NCBI GenBank assembly: GCA_934680015.1
Contig: CAKUSP010000006.1
Coordinates: 70,544 to 134,543 of the forward strand
DNA length: 64,000 nt
Source: an uncultured Bacteroidales bacterium
GTDB lineage: Bacteria > Bacteroidota > Bacteroidia > Bacteroidales > UBA932
Reading direction: 5' to 3'
Part shown: positions 1 through 8,640 of the stretch, one piece after another
Layout of the letters: the number at the start of each line of letters is the position of its first letter
How positions within the stretch are numbered: position 1 is the stretch's first letter
The notes under the pieces: generated by a model
What the model was told of the DNA's origin: nothing
Databases searched by the model: none
Seen by the model: only the letters and a program-made list of their open reading frames with translations
Position numbers and translations under genes: made by a program

Positions 1-1
1 A

Positions 2-106
2 AAACATATAGTGGAACTGAAATATCTAGAAGATAATGTAAACATGAACATCGAAACGGATAGTGCTGTGATACATTCTCTTCGTATAATTAGGGTGGAT
101 TACTAA
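2..106 (+). CDS. C-terminal end of an unidentified protein (partial)
   Basis: The second reading frame is open from the window edge to a TAA at 104-106 and encodes about 34 residues ending in IIRVDY. The residues alternate hydrophobic and polar like a final beta-strand pair, and the frame stops 40 bases before nagB, as the tail of an upstream gene would. Ends like this occur in glycan-degrading enzymes with a C-terminal beta-sandwich, which would suit the aminosugar genes downstream, but that is inference. Too little is present to name it, and chance openness over 35 codons cannot be excluded. Confidence 0.4.
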   Translation, partial: KHIVELKYLEDNVNMNIETDSAVIHSLRIIRVDY

Positions 107-146
107 ATATTCTAATAATTTTGATTTATATTTTAAAAAGAAAAAT

Positions 147-941
147 ATGAAAGTAATTATTAAACAAAACTCTGCAGAGGGCTCTTTATGGGCCGCTCAT
201 CATATCGCAGCCAGAATCAAGGAAAAGGCTGCACGGACATCGAAGCCTTTTGTACTAGGTTTATGCACAGGCTCTACTCCTATTGAAACTTACAAGGAAC
301 TTGCGCGCATGGTAAAAGATGGTGAAGTGTCTTTTAAGAATGTCATTTCATTCAATATGGATGAATATGTAGGGTTACCAGAAAGTCACCCAGAGAGTTA
401 TCATTCCTTTATGCGTACCAATTTGTTCTCTCATATAGACGAACCAGAAGAGAATATACATATCCTCAATGGTAATGCGCCTGACCTTCAGGCAGAATGC
501 GAAGCATATGAAGCTGCGATAATAAAGGCGGGAGGATTCGACCTTTTCCTTGGAGGTATAGGTGAAGATGGACATATCGCTTTTAATGAACCATTTTCTC
601 CGCTTACAAGCCGTACAAGGGTGGTTACTCTTACCGAGGATACGCGTATTGTAAATAGTAGGTTTTTCGATAATGACCCTTCAAAAGTTCCAGCGCAGGC
701 GCTATCAGTGGGTGTTGCCACTGTAACAGACTCCAAGGAAGTGGTTATATTGGCATTTGGACCTAAGAAAGCGCGTGCCATAAAAGATGCTGTTGAGGGT
801 CCATATAGTCATATGTGTACAGTATCGGCACTTCAAAATCATCAAAATGGCATAATCGTGGCTGATGAGGCTTCTGTCGGGGAATTGAAGGTGAATTCAT
901 ATAAGTATTTTAAAGCAGTAGAAAAAGCAGAGAAATTATGA
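147..941 (+). CDS. nagB: Glucosamine-6-phosphate deaminase
   Basis: Converts glucosamine 6-phosphate to fructose 6-phosphate plus ammonia, the step that feeds aminosugars into glycolysis, in the cytoplasm. At 264 residues it has the length of the NagB family. The phosphate-binding loop CTGSTP lies at 40-45. The catalytic set known from E. coli is in place at the same numbers: D72 (NMDEY), D141 and H143 (GEDGHIAFNEP) and E148. It is the first gene of a close operon, and its stop overlaps the next start as ATGA. The second NagB-like gene downstream has lost some of these residues, so this copy is probably the working deaminase. Confidence 0.95.
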   Translation: MKVIIKQNSAEGSLWAAHHIAARIKEKAARTSKPFVLGLCTGSTPIETYKELARMVKDGEVSFKNVISFNMDEYVGLPESHPESYHSFMRTNLFSHIDEPEENIHILNGNAPDLQAECEAYEAAIIKAGGFDLFLGGIGEDGHIAFNEPFSPLTSRTRVVTLTEDTRIVNSRFFDNDPSKVPAQALSVGVATVTDSKEVVILAFGPKKARAIKDAVEGPYSHMCTVSALQNHQNGIIVADEASVGELKVNSYKYFKAVEKAEKL

Positions 942-1762
942 AAAAGAAAATAATCCTTTTGGCGCTTGCTGCACTATCTATATTGCCATTAAGCGCTAAA
1001 GATAAAAGGCAGGTAGCTATTGTCGCTCATAGAGGTTATTGGGCTTGTGAGGCTGGTGGAAAATCACATAATTCCATAGCTGCATTGAAGGCGGCCCAGG
1101 ATTTGGATTTCTGGGGTAGCGAGTTCGATGTAAATATGACAAAAGATGGCGTGCTTATGGTGTTCCATGATGACGCAGTCAACGGAATGAAATTTTCCGA
1201 GCATAATGCATCGGATTATGATGGGATAACCCTTCCTAATGGAGAAAAAATTCCTACACTTGATGAGTATCTTACTCAGTTTGAAAAAAACAAGAAGTGT
1301 CGTTTGGTTTTTGAGCTTAAGTGGCATAGTGGACTCTCTAATCAGATCCATGCTGTAAATAAAAGCATCGAATTGTTAAAAGCTCATGGGTTATATAACC
1401 CTAAGCAGGTGATATTTATCTCATTCGATCTTCAGGAATGTCTTCTTTTCGCACAGAAATGCCCAGGATTTACTGTCCAATACTTAGGCTCGGAGGCGGA
1501 TCGTAATCCAGATGTCCTTGCAGCACTAGGTATAAATGGGATAGATACTAATTTCTGGAAATTTTATAATGACCCTACCTGGTATACGAAGGCAAGGAAT
1601 CATGATATGAGTGTCAATGCGTGGACCGTAGATGATAAGGAACATATGCGTACCATGATAGAAATGGGTGTGGATTATGTTACGACGAATTATCCCGAAC
1701 TATGCCGTGAACTCTTGAATGAAATGGGAATAGAAGAATTAAAATCAGGTAAAAACTTTTAA
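938..1762 (+). CDS. Secreted glycerophosphodiester phosphodiesterase
   Basis: A GDPD-family TIM-barrel enzyme that hydrolyses glycerophosphodiesters to glycerol 3-phosphate and an alcohol. The first 20 residues (MKKK, then a hydrophobic run ending LPLSA) form a Sec signal peptide, so it should act in the periplasm. The active-site pattern is visible: HRG at 31-33, the metal-binding E62 and D64 (SEFDV) and the catalytic H77 (FHDD). Length 274 is normal. It overlaps nagB by 4 bases and the next gene starts 2 bases after its stop, so it sits inside the aminosugar operon. The physiological substrate cannot be read from the sequence. Confidence 0.9.
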   Translation: MKKKIILLALAALSILPLSAKDKRQVAIVAHRGYWACEAGGKSHNSIAALKAAQDLDFWGSEFDVNMTKDGVLMVFHDDAVNGMKFSEHNASDYDGITLPNGEKIPTLDEYLTQFEKNKKCRLVFELKWHSGLSNQIHAVNKSIELLKAHGLYNPKQVIFISFDLQECLLFAQKCPGFTVQYLGSEADRNPDVLAALGINGIDTNFWKFYNDPTWYTKARNHDMSVNAWTVDDKEHMRTMIEMGVDYVTTNYPELCRELLNEMGIEELKSGKNF

Positions 1763-1764
1763 TA

Positions 1765-3699
1765 ATGAAACATTTTTCATTGCCGAAAGATGGCGGTCTT
1801 ATTGAGAAAGGTCTTCCAAAAGACATTCTCCATAGCAGAGAAAAGGTGTATGCTGAAATATGCGAAACTTCCTTTATCGCAAGTCATAAGATATGTGATG
1901 AAATCATATCAGATATAAAAGCTTTTGAGGTAGAGCACCCGGGCGAATTGTTTAAGTTAGGATTGACGACAGGTTCTACTCCGGTGTCTTTGTATAAGGA
2001 CCTTAGAGAAGCGTATAATGAAGGTAAAGTTTCATTTAAAAATGTGAGAATAAACTCTATAGATGAGTTTTATCCGATATCACTTGACGCTAAACACAGT
2101 CGTAATCAGATACTTCGTGCTGAACTGCTAGATCATATTGATGTGCTTCCTGAGAATATAATTATTCCAGATGCTACAATCTCCATAGAAGAGGTCTCTG
2201 ACTATTGTGCTCGTATGGAGCCTATACTAAGAGATATTGATTTGCTCGTAATAGGGGTAGGCGAACAGGGCCAAGTAGGGTTTAATGAGAGTGGATCTAC
2301 TAATTTTACTCGTTCAAGACTTGTTCATCTGCCATATAAGTCACGTAAGCGTCAGGCTGGGTATTTCGGTGGAGATATATCTAAAACTCCAGCTATGGCA
2401 CTGACCATGGGAGTAGGTACTATGCTTACGGCACATAAGGTTATTCTTATGGCGTGGGGCGAGAACAAATCTGAGATGGTAGCACGCGTGGTTGAAGGAG
2501 AAGTGGGACCTGACTGCCCAGCAACTTTTTTCCAACTTCATTCTAACGTAAAATTCTATGTAGATGAAAATTCAGGAAGCAATTTGACCCGCGTGGTAGC
2601 TCCTTGGTGCATAGGACCATGCGAGTGGACTCCGAAGTTCCAGCGTAAAGCGGTAGTCTGGCTGTGTGGCCAGGTTCACAAGCCAATTCTTAAGCTTTCA
2701 TATCAAGATTATCTGCAAAATTCGCTTGGAGGACTGATTGAAGCCTGTGGCGCCTTTGATGCTATAAACATTAGAGTATTTAATGATTTGCAGCATACCA
2801 TAACTGGATGGCCTGGCGGAAAGCCTAATGCAGATGACTCTACCAGACCAGTTCCTTCACTTCCTGTCCGCAAGACTGTTCTTATTTTCTCTCCGCACCC
2901 AGATGACGATGTAATCTCTATGGGTGGTACATTTATTCGTCTTGCTCATCAAGGACATAATGTTCATGTAGCTTATGAGACATCCGGTGATGTAGCTGTT
3001 CATGATGATGTGGTTCTTCAGCACATGGATGCAGCTCGTGAAATAGGCTTTGGTGATAGATTTGATGAGGTGAAGAAGCTTATTGAAAGTAAACGACCTG
3101 GTGAGCCCGAACCACGTGAACTTTTGAATTTGAAGGCCGCAATACGTCGCTCAGAGGCTAAGGGAGCAGTGCGTTCTTTCGGCCTGGACGATGAACATAA
3201 TGCGCATTTTTTGAATCTACCATTTTACGAATCGGGTGGAATTCAGAAAAAACCACGTTCACAGGCTGACGTAGATATAATTAAGTCACTTCTTACTGAA
3301 CTCAAGCCAGATATGATATTTATGGCGGGGGATTTGGCCGATCCACATGGCACTCATAGGGTATGTACCGAGTGTGCGTTGGAAGCTATAGATCAACTCC
3401 GTGACGAAGGTGCAGAGTGGATAAACCATTGCCATGTATGGCTCTACAGAGGAGCCTGGATGGAATGGGATCTAGGCAGTGTAGATATGGCGGTTCCTCT
3501 TTCTCCAGATGAAGTGGTTGAGAAACGTCATGCTATCTATCGTCACCTCTCTCAGAAGGATATAGTTCCTTTCCCAGGTGAGGATCCTCGTGAATTCTGG
3601 CAGAGGGCTGAAGATCGTACAGAAAATACAGCCCGTCAGTATGATGCCTTGGGTATGGCAGAATATCAGGCGATGGAGGTCTTCCTTAAACTTTGGTAA
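1765..3699 (+). CDS. NagB-like / PIG-L deacetylase fusion protein
   Basis: A 644-residue two-domain protein. Residues ~1-275 have the NagB/6-phosphogluconolactonase fold (TTGSTPVSLYK near 72). Residues ~375-600 are a PIG-L (LmbE) N-acetylglucosaminyl deacetylase domain with the zinc motif HPDDD near 377 and a later DPHGTH segment. Comparable NagB/PIG-L fusions are annotated in Bacteroides and relatives as glucosamine-6-phosphate deaminase. Here the canonical GEDGH catalytic segment reads GEQGQ, so Asp141 and His143 equivalents are both replaced. Deaminase activity is therefore doubtful, while the deacetylase centre looks intact. Its stop overlaps the next ATG by one base. Likely role: removing acetyl groups from an aminosugar, with the NagB-like part binding sugar phosphate (inference). 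Confidence 0.88.
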   Translation: MKHFSLPKDGGLIEKGLPKDILHSREKVYAEICETSFIASHKICDEIISDIKAFEVEHPGELFKLGLTTGSTPVSLYKDLREAYNEGKVSFKNVRINSIDEFYPISLDAKHSRNQILRAELLDHIDVLPENIIIPDATISIEEVSDYCARMEPILRDIDLLVIGVGEQGQVGFNESGSTNFTRSRLVHLPYKSRKRQAGYFGGDISKTPAMALTMGVGTMLTAHKVILMAWGENKSEMVARVVEGEVGPDCPATFFQLHSNVKFYVDENSGSNLTRVVAPWCIGPCEWTPKFQRKAVVWLCGQVHKPILKLSYQDYLQNSLGGLIEACGAFDAINIRVFNDLQHTITGWPGGKPNADDSTRPVPSLPVRKTVLIFSPHPDDDVISMGGTFIRLAHQGHNVHVAYETSGDVAVHDDVVLQHMDAAREIGFGDRFDEVKKLIESKRPGEPEPRELLNLKAAIRRSEAKGAVRSFGLDDEHNAHFLNLPFYESGGIQKKPRSQADVDIIKSLLTELKPDMIFMAGDLADPHGTHRVCTECALEAIDQLRDEGAEWINHCHVWLYRGAWMEWDLGSVDMAVPLSPDEVVEKRHAIYRHLSQKDIVPFPGEDPREFWQRAEDRTENTARQYDALGMAEYQAMEVFLKLW

Positions 3700-4526
3700 T
3701 GAAGACTCAATTATCTAAAATAAAGCATGTTGCTCTGGATATGGATGGTACCATATATCTGAGCAACACGCTTTTTCCATTTACGCTCGATTTTCTATCG
3801 CAACTTGACGATTTGGGCATTACATATTCTTTTCTTACTAATAATCCTTCGAAATCCATTTCTGATTATATGAAGAAATTGGCTAATATGGGAGTACCTG
3901 TAAGGGAGGATCAGATGTACACTACTACAGTAGCAACGATTGATTATATAAAGGCTAATTATCCTACCGTAAGGAAACTTTTCCTACTCGGAACTCCATC
4001 TATGATAGGCCAATTCGAACACGCTGGTTTTATCTCATGCCAGGATAGTGCTAGCGATATTCCAGATATGGTGGTCGCATCCTTTGATATGACACTTACT
4101 TATGCTCGCTTGTGCCGTGCTGCTTGGTGGATTTCACAGGGTCTTCCGTATTTAGCTACAAACCCGGATCGTGTATGCCCAACGGATCAGAAAACGGTGC
4201 TAGTGGATTGTGGCTCTATATGCGCTTGTCTTAAAAGTGCTACAGGAAGGGATCCAGATCACACTATGGGAAAGCCTGACCCTTCTATGTTATCGGGTAT
4301 TATGTCTCGGCATGGTCTTGTTCCTGAGCAGATAGCTATGGTAGGTGATAGGTTATATACAGATATAGCTATGGCCCGTAATGCAGGAGCCTTAGGTGTG
4401 CTTGTATTAAGTGGAGAATCTACTATGGATGACGTTCAAAATGCCGCGAAGGAATCGTCTCCTGATTTAGTGGTAGAAAATATTTCTGAACTTGGAAGTT
4501 TATTAAAGAAAAGCAGGAATGGATAG
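3699..4526 (+). CDS. HAD superfamily class IIA phosphatase (NagD-like)
   Basis: A cytoplasmic sugar- or nucleotide-phosphate phosphatase of the HAD IIA group. Motif I is DMDGTIY (nucleophile D14, acid D16), motif II LTNNPSK, and the C-terminal motif VGDRLYTDI carries the metal-binding aspartates. The region between them is the large IIA cap. I chose the ATG at 3699, which overlaps the upstream TAA by one base; a TTG two codons earlier also opens the frame. Length 275 residues. NagD-type enzymes accompany aminosugar genes in many bacteria, which fits this operon, but the substrate is unknown. It overlaps aroC by 8 bases. Confidence 0.88.
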   Translation: MKTQLSKIKHVALDMDGTIYLSNTLFPFTLDFLSQLDDLGITYSFLTNNPSKSISDYMKKLANMGVPVREDQMYTTTVATIDYIKANYPTVRKLFLLGTPSMIGQFEHAGFISCQDSASDIPDMVVASFDMTLTYARLCRAAWWISQGLPYLATNPDRVCPTDQKTVLVDCGSICACLKSATGRDPDHTMGKPDPSMLSGIMSRHGLVPEQIAMVGDRLYTDIAMARNAGALGVLVLSGESTMDDVQNAAKESSPDLVVENISELGSLLKKSRNG

Positions 4527-5487
4527 CTTCGGTAAGAATTTTAGGGTAAGTGTATTCGGAGAATCTCATGGACCAGTTGTGGGAGTCCTTATAGATGGGG
4601 TGCCGGCAGGAATAAAACTTTCGGAAGAAGATTTTGCTGAAAGTATAAAGCGACGCTCTGCTCACTATGGCTTCACTTCGACTCGTTGTGAGAGGGATAT
4701 CCCTGAATTCTTAAGCGGAGTTTATAATGCTTATACTACTGGGACTTCACTATGTATAGTTTTTCGTAATGAAAATGTTCAGTCCCATGACTATTTATTT
4801 CTTCCAGATATACCTCGTCCTGGACATGCTGATTATCCGGCTCATGTAAAATATTCAGGGTATGAGGATTATCGTGGTGGTGGTCATTTTTCTGGAAGGC
4901 TGACTCTTCCTATCGTTGCTGCTGGGGTTGTTGCTCATAAGCTACTCCCTTCCCCCATAACAATAAGAGCAGAGATAAGTCGAGTGGGAGGTTCGCAGAA
5001 CAGGGAAGATTGGCCCGAATTATTAGCACAAGCGCAAAAAGCAGGGGATTCTCTAGGTGGAGTGATTTCATGCATTATAAGCGGAGTGCCTGTAGGTGTA
5101 GGAGACCCGTTTTGGAATGGTATAGAAAGCGTGCTCTCTCATGCGTTATTTGCGATTCCAGGAGTACGGGGTGTAGAATTCGGGGATGGATTTGCTTCAT
5201 CTGACATGCGAGGTTCGCAGCATAATGACGCGTTAGGAGCAGAGGGTCCGATTTCCAATGGGGCTGGAGGCGTGAATGGGGGATTGGCCAATGGAAACCC
5301 TATAACTTTCAGGGTTGCCTTTAAGCCCACATCTTCTATTATAAAACCACAGAGGACCTTTAATTTTGCCTCTGGAGAGGAGACGACTTTATCTGTAACT
5401 GGGCGACATGATGTATGTTTTGCACTTAGAACTCCGGTTATAGTGGAGTCTATGTGTGCAATAGCACTAGTTGATTTGGTTTTATAA
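4519..5487 (+). CDS. aroC: Chorismate synthase
   Basis: Last enzyme of the shikimate pathway: it eliminates phosphate from EPSP to give chorismate using reduced FMN. Signatures are GESHGPVVG near residue 14, the RPGHADY segment, the glycine-rich RGGGHFSGRLT and the late GRHDVC. At 322 residues it is shorter than the usual ~350-360, mostly through a compact C-terminus, but all core motifs are present. It starts inside the end of the HAD gene, so it is co-transcribed with aminosugar genes, while the other shikimate genes converge from the opposite strand. Its stop codon abuts the stop of the aroD-aroA fusion, leaving no room for a terminator between the operons. Confidence 0.93.
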   Translation: MDSFGKNFRVSVFGESHGPVVGVLIDGVPAGIKLSEEDFAESIKRRSAHYGFTSTRCERDIPEFLSGVYNAYTTGTSLCIVFRNENVQSHDYLFLPDIPRPGHADYPAHVKYSGYEDYRGGGHFSGRLTLPIVAAGVVAHKLLPSPITIRAEISRVGGSQNREDWPELLAQAQKAGDSLGGVISCIISGVPVGVGDPFWNGIESVLSHALFAIPGVRGVEFGDGFASSDMRGSQHNDALGAEGPISNGAGGVNGGLANGNPITFRVAFKPTSSIIKPQRTFNFASGEETTLSVTGRHDVCFALRTPVIVESMCAIALVDLVL

Positions 5488-7491
5488 TTTCATCTCTTCA
5501 AAGAAAGAAGGAAACGATTTGCTTACGCATTCAGTATCGTCTATCATGATAGGTGAATCGGCCCCCATTTGTGCAATTGAAAGCATCATGACCATGCGGT
5601 GATCATGAAAAGATGAGTAGTTTCCTCCGTGAAGGAGGTTTCTGGAAGTGAATCGTTGACAAAGGCTCATGCCCTTTATTTTGAATCCGTCTTCTATTAG
5701 TTGAATCTCTACTCCCATTTTCTTAAGAGTCTCGCATATGGCTTGTGCCCGATCACATTCCTTGTTCTTTAATCGAGATACTCCATATATAGTGCTTTCT
5801 CCTGGGCAAAATGCCGCAATGAGAGAAGCAAGAGGGATAAGATCAGGTGCGTTATTCAAGTCGTACTCAAAAGCTTGCATAGGTGCTCGCTTTACACTTA
5901 CAACGGTTTCGTCATAGGATATACATGCACCGGCATCGGAGAGGATGTCTAATATAGTAATATCCGCCTGTATGGAATCTGTATTAAGTCCTAATACTTC
6001 TGCTTCTCCGAAAAGCGCTCCATAGGTTAGAAAACATGCAGCTGCACTCCAGTCACTTTCCAATTCTATATCTGCAGCCTTATAGCGTTGTCCTCCTTTT
6101 ATCTTGAAGTAGATGCCATTACAGTAACTCCAGTCCTGTTCTTCCAGCATTTTTGCATCTCCTTCAAGTTCACTTTCTATCTTGATGCCGAATTTAGCGG
6201 CTATATCTTGCGTAATGAACATATATGGGATGCTCTTAGGCTCGCTGACGAAAAGTTGCGAATTGGCCGAAAATAAAGGGAGTGTCATTAGCAGCCCGGA
6301 GATAAGTTGAGAGCCGGCATTTCCGGAAATCTCTGCGCGACCGGGGTAGAATTTGCCCTTTACTTTAAGCGGAATGCACACTTGTGTCCCTTTATGGGAG
6401 TCTTCGTTTTTAAGCAGTATTCCGAATGCGGCCATTATGTCATTAGCTCCTGTAAGTGGTCTGTTGAGAAGAGTTCCTCGTCCGGTAATAATGGTATCGC
6501 ATCGGCTAAGAGCTGCTGAAAGCGGAATGCAAAGTCTTGCAAGAAGGCCACTTTGACCGACATCCAGTTTTTCGATGTTCATGCTTTCAGGGCTTTTCGC
6601 ACCTATCCCTTCTATTTTTACATGCTCTGCGTGTCTTGTGACTTTAGCTCCGAGAGAGCGTGCTACCTCTATGGCACTAAGGTTATCTTCACATGTGGAA
6701 AATCCGCTCAAGTGGGATGTTCCTTCAGCTAGTGCGGCTGCAAGTATAGCTCTTTGGGCAAAACATTTTGAACATGGGGCATGAAAATCGCTTTTATGTA
6801 CGCCAAGCCATTCTCCATATACCGCTTTGTGTAGCTGTTCAAGGGATAATTGGCCTTCAGCAGTAGGTACATCGTAGTACGCGTATGTGAAAGGGGCTCC
6901 TTTAGATAGACAGTCTAGTCTAGATTTTTCTCCTAGTGCGCCCATAGAAATCAGTATCAAGTTATTGGCTTTAATACTATGATTATCGCATAGGAGAGAG
7001 TCGTAGAAACATTGTAGTCGAGTTACATCTTCAATCGAAGTGGCTGTGCAGGCAATCTTCGCTATATCAGCACCATAGCGAAAACAACGGAGTATGATTT
7101 GTCTAATAAGATCCGTATCTGGAGTGTCCTCGAAGTCGTGATATGAACGAATTAGTCTAGTCCCGGAATGTTTGCAAAGCTTTTGTATATTTTGGCTTAT
7201 ATGGGCAGGAGCATTAATGTCCAGATCCACAAAGGCTACTCCGCTATCTATCGCTTTTTCGTAGAGAGTGGCTATATGACTCCATTTTGCTTTCTGCTCT
7301 TCAATATGGGATGCTTTATTAACGTGGCTACATATAATCAGGGGTTTTTCGCAGGTCTCGATTAGTTCCACGATCTCTTCTTGACTTAGACTGCAAAGAT
7401 CCTCTCTGATTTCAGCCATTTCCACATACGGGTCGTCCAATATGCTTAAAATTTCTTCTAGTGTCTTATCCCCAATGCTGGTACAAATCAT
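5482..7491 (-). CDS. Fused 3-dehydroquinate dehydratase (type I) / EPSP synthase
   Basis: A 669-residue bifunctional shikimate enzyme. Residues 1-~225 form a type I dehydroquinase: EIRED at 27-31, the catalytic His118 in SYHDF, Schiff-base Lys145 in IAKIA, and the GALGEKSRL loop. Residues ~232-669 form an EPSP synthase: PCSKCFAQR near 239 (Lys242, Arg247), AGSQLISGLLM, the catalytic Asp in NAPDLIP, Glu in NKECDR, and HDHRM near the end. Normally these are separate AroD and AroA proteins. In the substrate-binding loop the usual KSxSxR reads KCFAQR, so a phosphate-contacting serine is replaced. It overlaps aroB by 4 bases, so the two are translationally coupled. Confidence 0.9.
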   Translation of the reverse strand: MICTSIGDKTLEEILSILDDPYVEMAEIREDLCSLSQEEIVELIETCEKPLIICSHVNKASHIEEQKAKWSHIATLYEKAIDSGVAFVDLDINAPAHISQNIQKLCKHSGTRLIRSYHDFEDTPDTDLIRQIILRCFRYGADIAKIACTATSIEDVTRLQCFYDSLLCDNHSIKANNLILISMGALGEKSRLDCLSKGAPFTYAYYDVPTAEGQLSLEQLHKAVYGEWLGVHKSDFHAPCSKCFAQRAILAAALAEGTSHLSGFSTCEDNLSAIEVARSLGAKVTRHAEHVKIEGIGAKSPESMNIEKLDVGQSGLLARLCIPLSAALSRCDTIITGRGTLLNRPLTGANDIMAAFGILLKNEDSHKGTQVCIPLKVKGKFYPGRAEISGNAGSQLISGLLMTLPLFSANSQLFVSEPKSIPYMFITQDIAAKFGIKIESELEGDAKMLEEQDWSYCNGIYFKIKGGQRYKAADIELESDWSAAACFLTYGALFGEAEVLGLNTDSIQADITILDILSDAGACISYDETVVSVKRAPMQAFEYDLNNAPDLIPLASLIAAFCPGESTIYGVSRLKNKECDRAQAICETLKKMGVEIQLIEDGFKIKGMSLCQRFTSRNLLHGGNYSSFHDHRMVMMLSIAQMGADSPIMIDDTECVSKSFPSFFEEMKL

Positions 7492-8441
7492 ATCTCAATC
7501 TTTTTTCTAAAAGGTTTTCCTATTTTTTTCAAAAACACGAAATCCACTTTTCCGTTCTCAACTTTTTTATCGTTTAATAAGGCTTCGCTCAGCTCTTCGT
7601 CGCTATAGGTGCTTTCTGTCGGAAGACCACATCTTTTGAAATCGTCCTGCACTCTATCTGCCAATCCTTTTTCGGTCCAATGTCTATCTTCTCCTAATTT
7701 CAGTGCTTTGATAATACCTATAGAAACAGCCTGCCCGTGTGGAATGGCTTCCTTACTTTTCCACTCAATCGCATGTCCGAAAGTGTGCCCGAAGTTGAGA
7801 ATGTGACGGCGGCTATGATCGAACAGGTCCCTTTTGGTGATTTTGTGCTTATAGTGGGCGGCTTTTTCGGCCAATTTTACGAGTGCGTTAAGTTGTTCTT
7901 CGCTTAGCTTGGTCTCTTCTTTGTGTGCCAATTCTGAAAATAGCGCCACTGCACTATGGTAATTCTTTTCATCGAAAAGCAGGAAAGTCTTAAGAATTTC
8001 GGCACTTGCAGATAATACTTCCTTTCTAGGAAGTGTGCGCAGGGCCTCTTTTCGTATATATATTTTGCGTGGAAGTTTAAATGTCCCCATAACATTTTTA
8101 ACGCCATCGAGGTTAACGCCATTTTTACCCCCAACAGAGGCATCTGCCATGCTGAGTAGTGTGGTGGGAACTATTTCTAGATTGATGCCACGTTTGTATA
8201 TGGCTGTTGCCAATCCGCATACGTCACTGCAAATTCCGCCTCCGATTGCTATTAGTGTACATCCTTTGTCCGCGCCAGCATTTAGCAGTGCTCTGCAGAT
8301 GTGTTCGACTTCGTTTAGAGTTTTATGGGGCTCGTCGCATATTAAGGCCAATTCTCCTAAACTTTTAGCTTTAATGCTTTTGCGGAATTCTCCTGCGAAT
8401 TCTCTTACTGCTACATCATAGACTATAAATACTTGTTTCAT
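7488..8441 (-). CDS. aroB: 3-dehydroquinate synthase
   Basis: Converts DAHP to 3-dehydroquinate, the first cyclic intermediate of the shikimate pathway, using NAD+ and a divalent metal. The NAD-binding segment IGGGICSDVCGLAT, the VPTTLLSMADASVGGK block and the metal-ligand region ILNFGHTFGHAIE are all present. At 317 residues it is shorter than the typical ~350-360, mainly through a brief N-terminal part. It is the first gene of a two-gene leftward operon with the AroD-AroA fusion, so dehydroquinate made here is the direct substrate of the next protein. The mobile island begins about 90 bases upstream of its start. Confidence 0.93.
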   Translation of the reverse strand: MKQVFIVYDVAVREFAGEFRKSIKAKSLGELALICDEPHKTLNEVEHICRALLNAGADKGCTLIAIGGGICSDVCGLATAIYKRGINLEIVPTTLLSMADASVGGKNGVNLDGVKNVMGTFKLPRKIYIRKEALRTLPRKEVLSASAEILKTFLLFDEKNYHSAVALFSELAHKEETKLSEEQLNALVKLAEKAAHYKHKITKRDLFDHSRRHILNFGHTFGHAIEWKSKEAIPHGQAVSIGIIKALKLGEDRHWTEKGLADRVQDDFKRCGLPTESTYSDEELSEALLNDKKVENGKVDFVFLKKIGKPFRKKIEI

Positions 8442-8528
8442 TTAGATTTGCAGTGTAGTTGTTTGTTCTAAAACTTGCAATCACAAAAATAGTATATTTA
8501 TGCCGATAAATATAAGAACTAGTTTTGA

Positions 8529-8556
8529 TTTTATGACTCTGCCGTTCACTAGTAGT
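8529..8556. repeat. 28-bp direct repeat, left copy
   Basis: Begins with TTTTATGACTCTGCC and ends CACTAGTAGT. An identical 28-base copy lies at 18746-18773, just outside the right end of the split IS30 element. The left copy is separated from the element's terminal repeat by about 15 bases, while the right copy follows it almost directly. Confidence 0.8.
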
Positions 8557-8571
8557 AAAGATTCAAGATAG

Positions 8572-8581
8572 AAGTGCAACA
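8572..8581. repeat. Left terminal inverted repeat of IS30-family element
   Basis: The sequence AAGTGCAACA here is the exact reverse complement of TGTTGCACTT at 18734-18743, beyond the 3' end of the transposase C-terminal fragment. The position outside the transposase promoter fits an IS end. The full repeat may be longer with mismatches. Confidence 0.65.
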
Positions 8582-8605
8582 CCGTCGGGCTAGCCCGACG
8601 GTGTT
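8578..8605. terminator. 28-bp perfect palindrome inside the left IS end
   Basis: Fourteen bases (AACACCGTCGGGCT) are followed at once by their exact reverse complement. Transcribed, this gives a GC-rich hairpin. It overlaps the terminal repeat and precedes the transposase promoter. It could block read-through transcription from outside into the transposase gene, a known self-control trick of IS elements, or mark the end for binding. Confidence 0.5.
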
Positions 8606-8640
8606 GGCAGGGTCAAAAAGCAATACAAAAAAGGGAGGCA

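Noticed and set aside
8529..8556. 28-bp repeat as the target duplication of IS30
   Set aside because: IS30-family elements are known for very short duplications, and the left copy does not touch the element end. Kept as an unexplained repeat.
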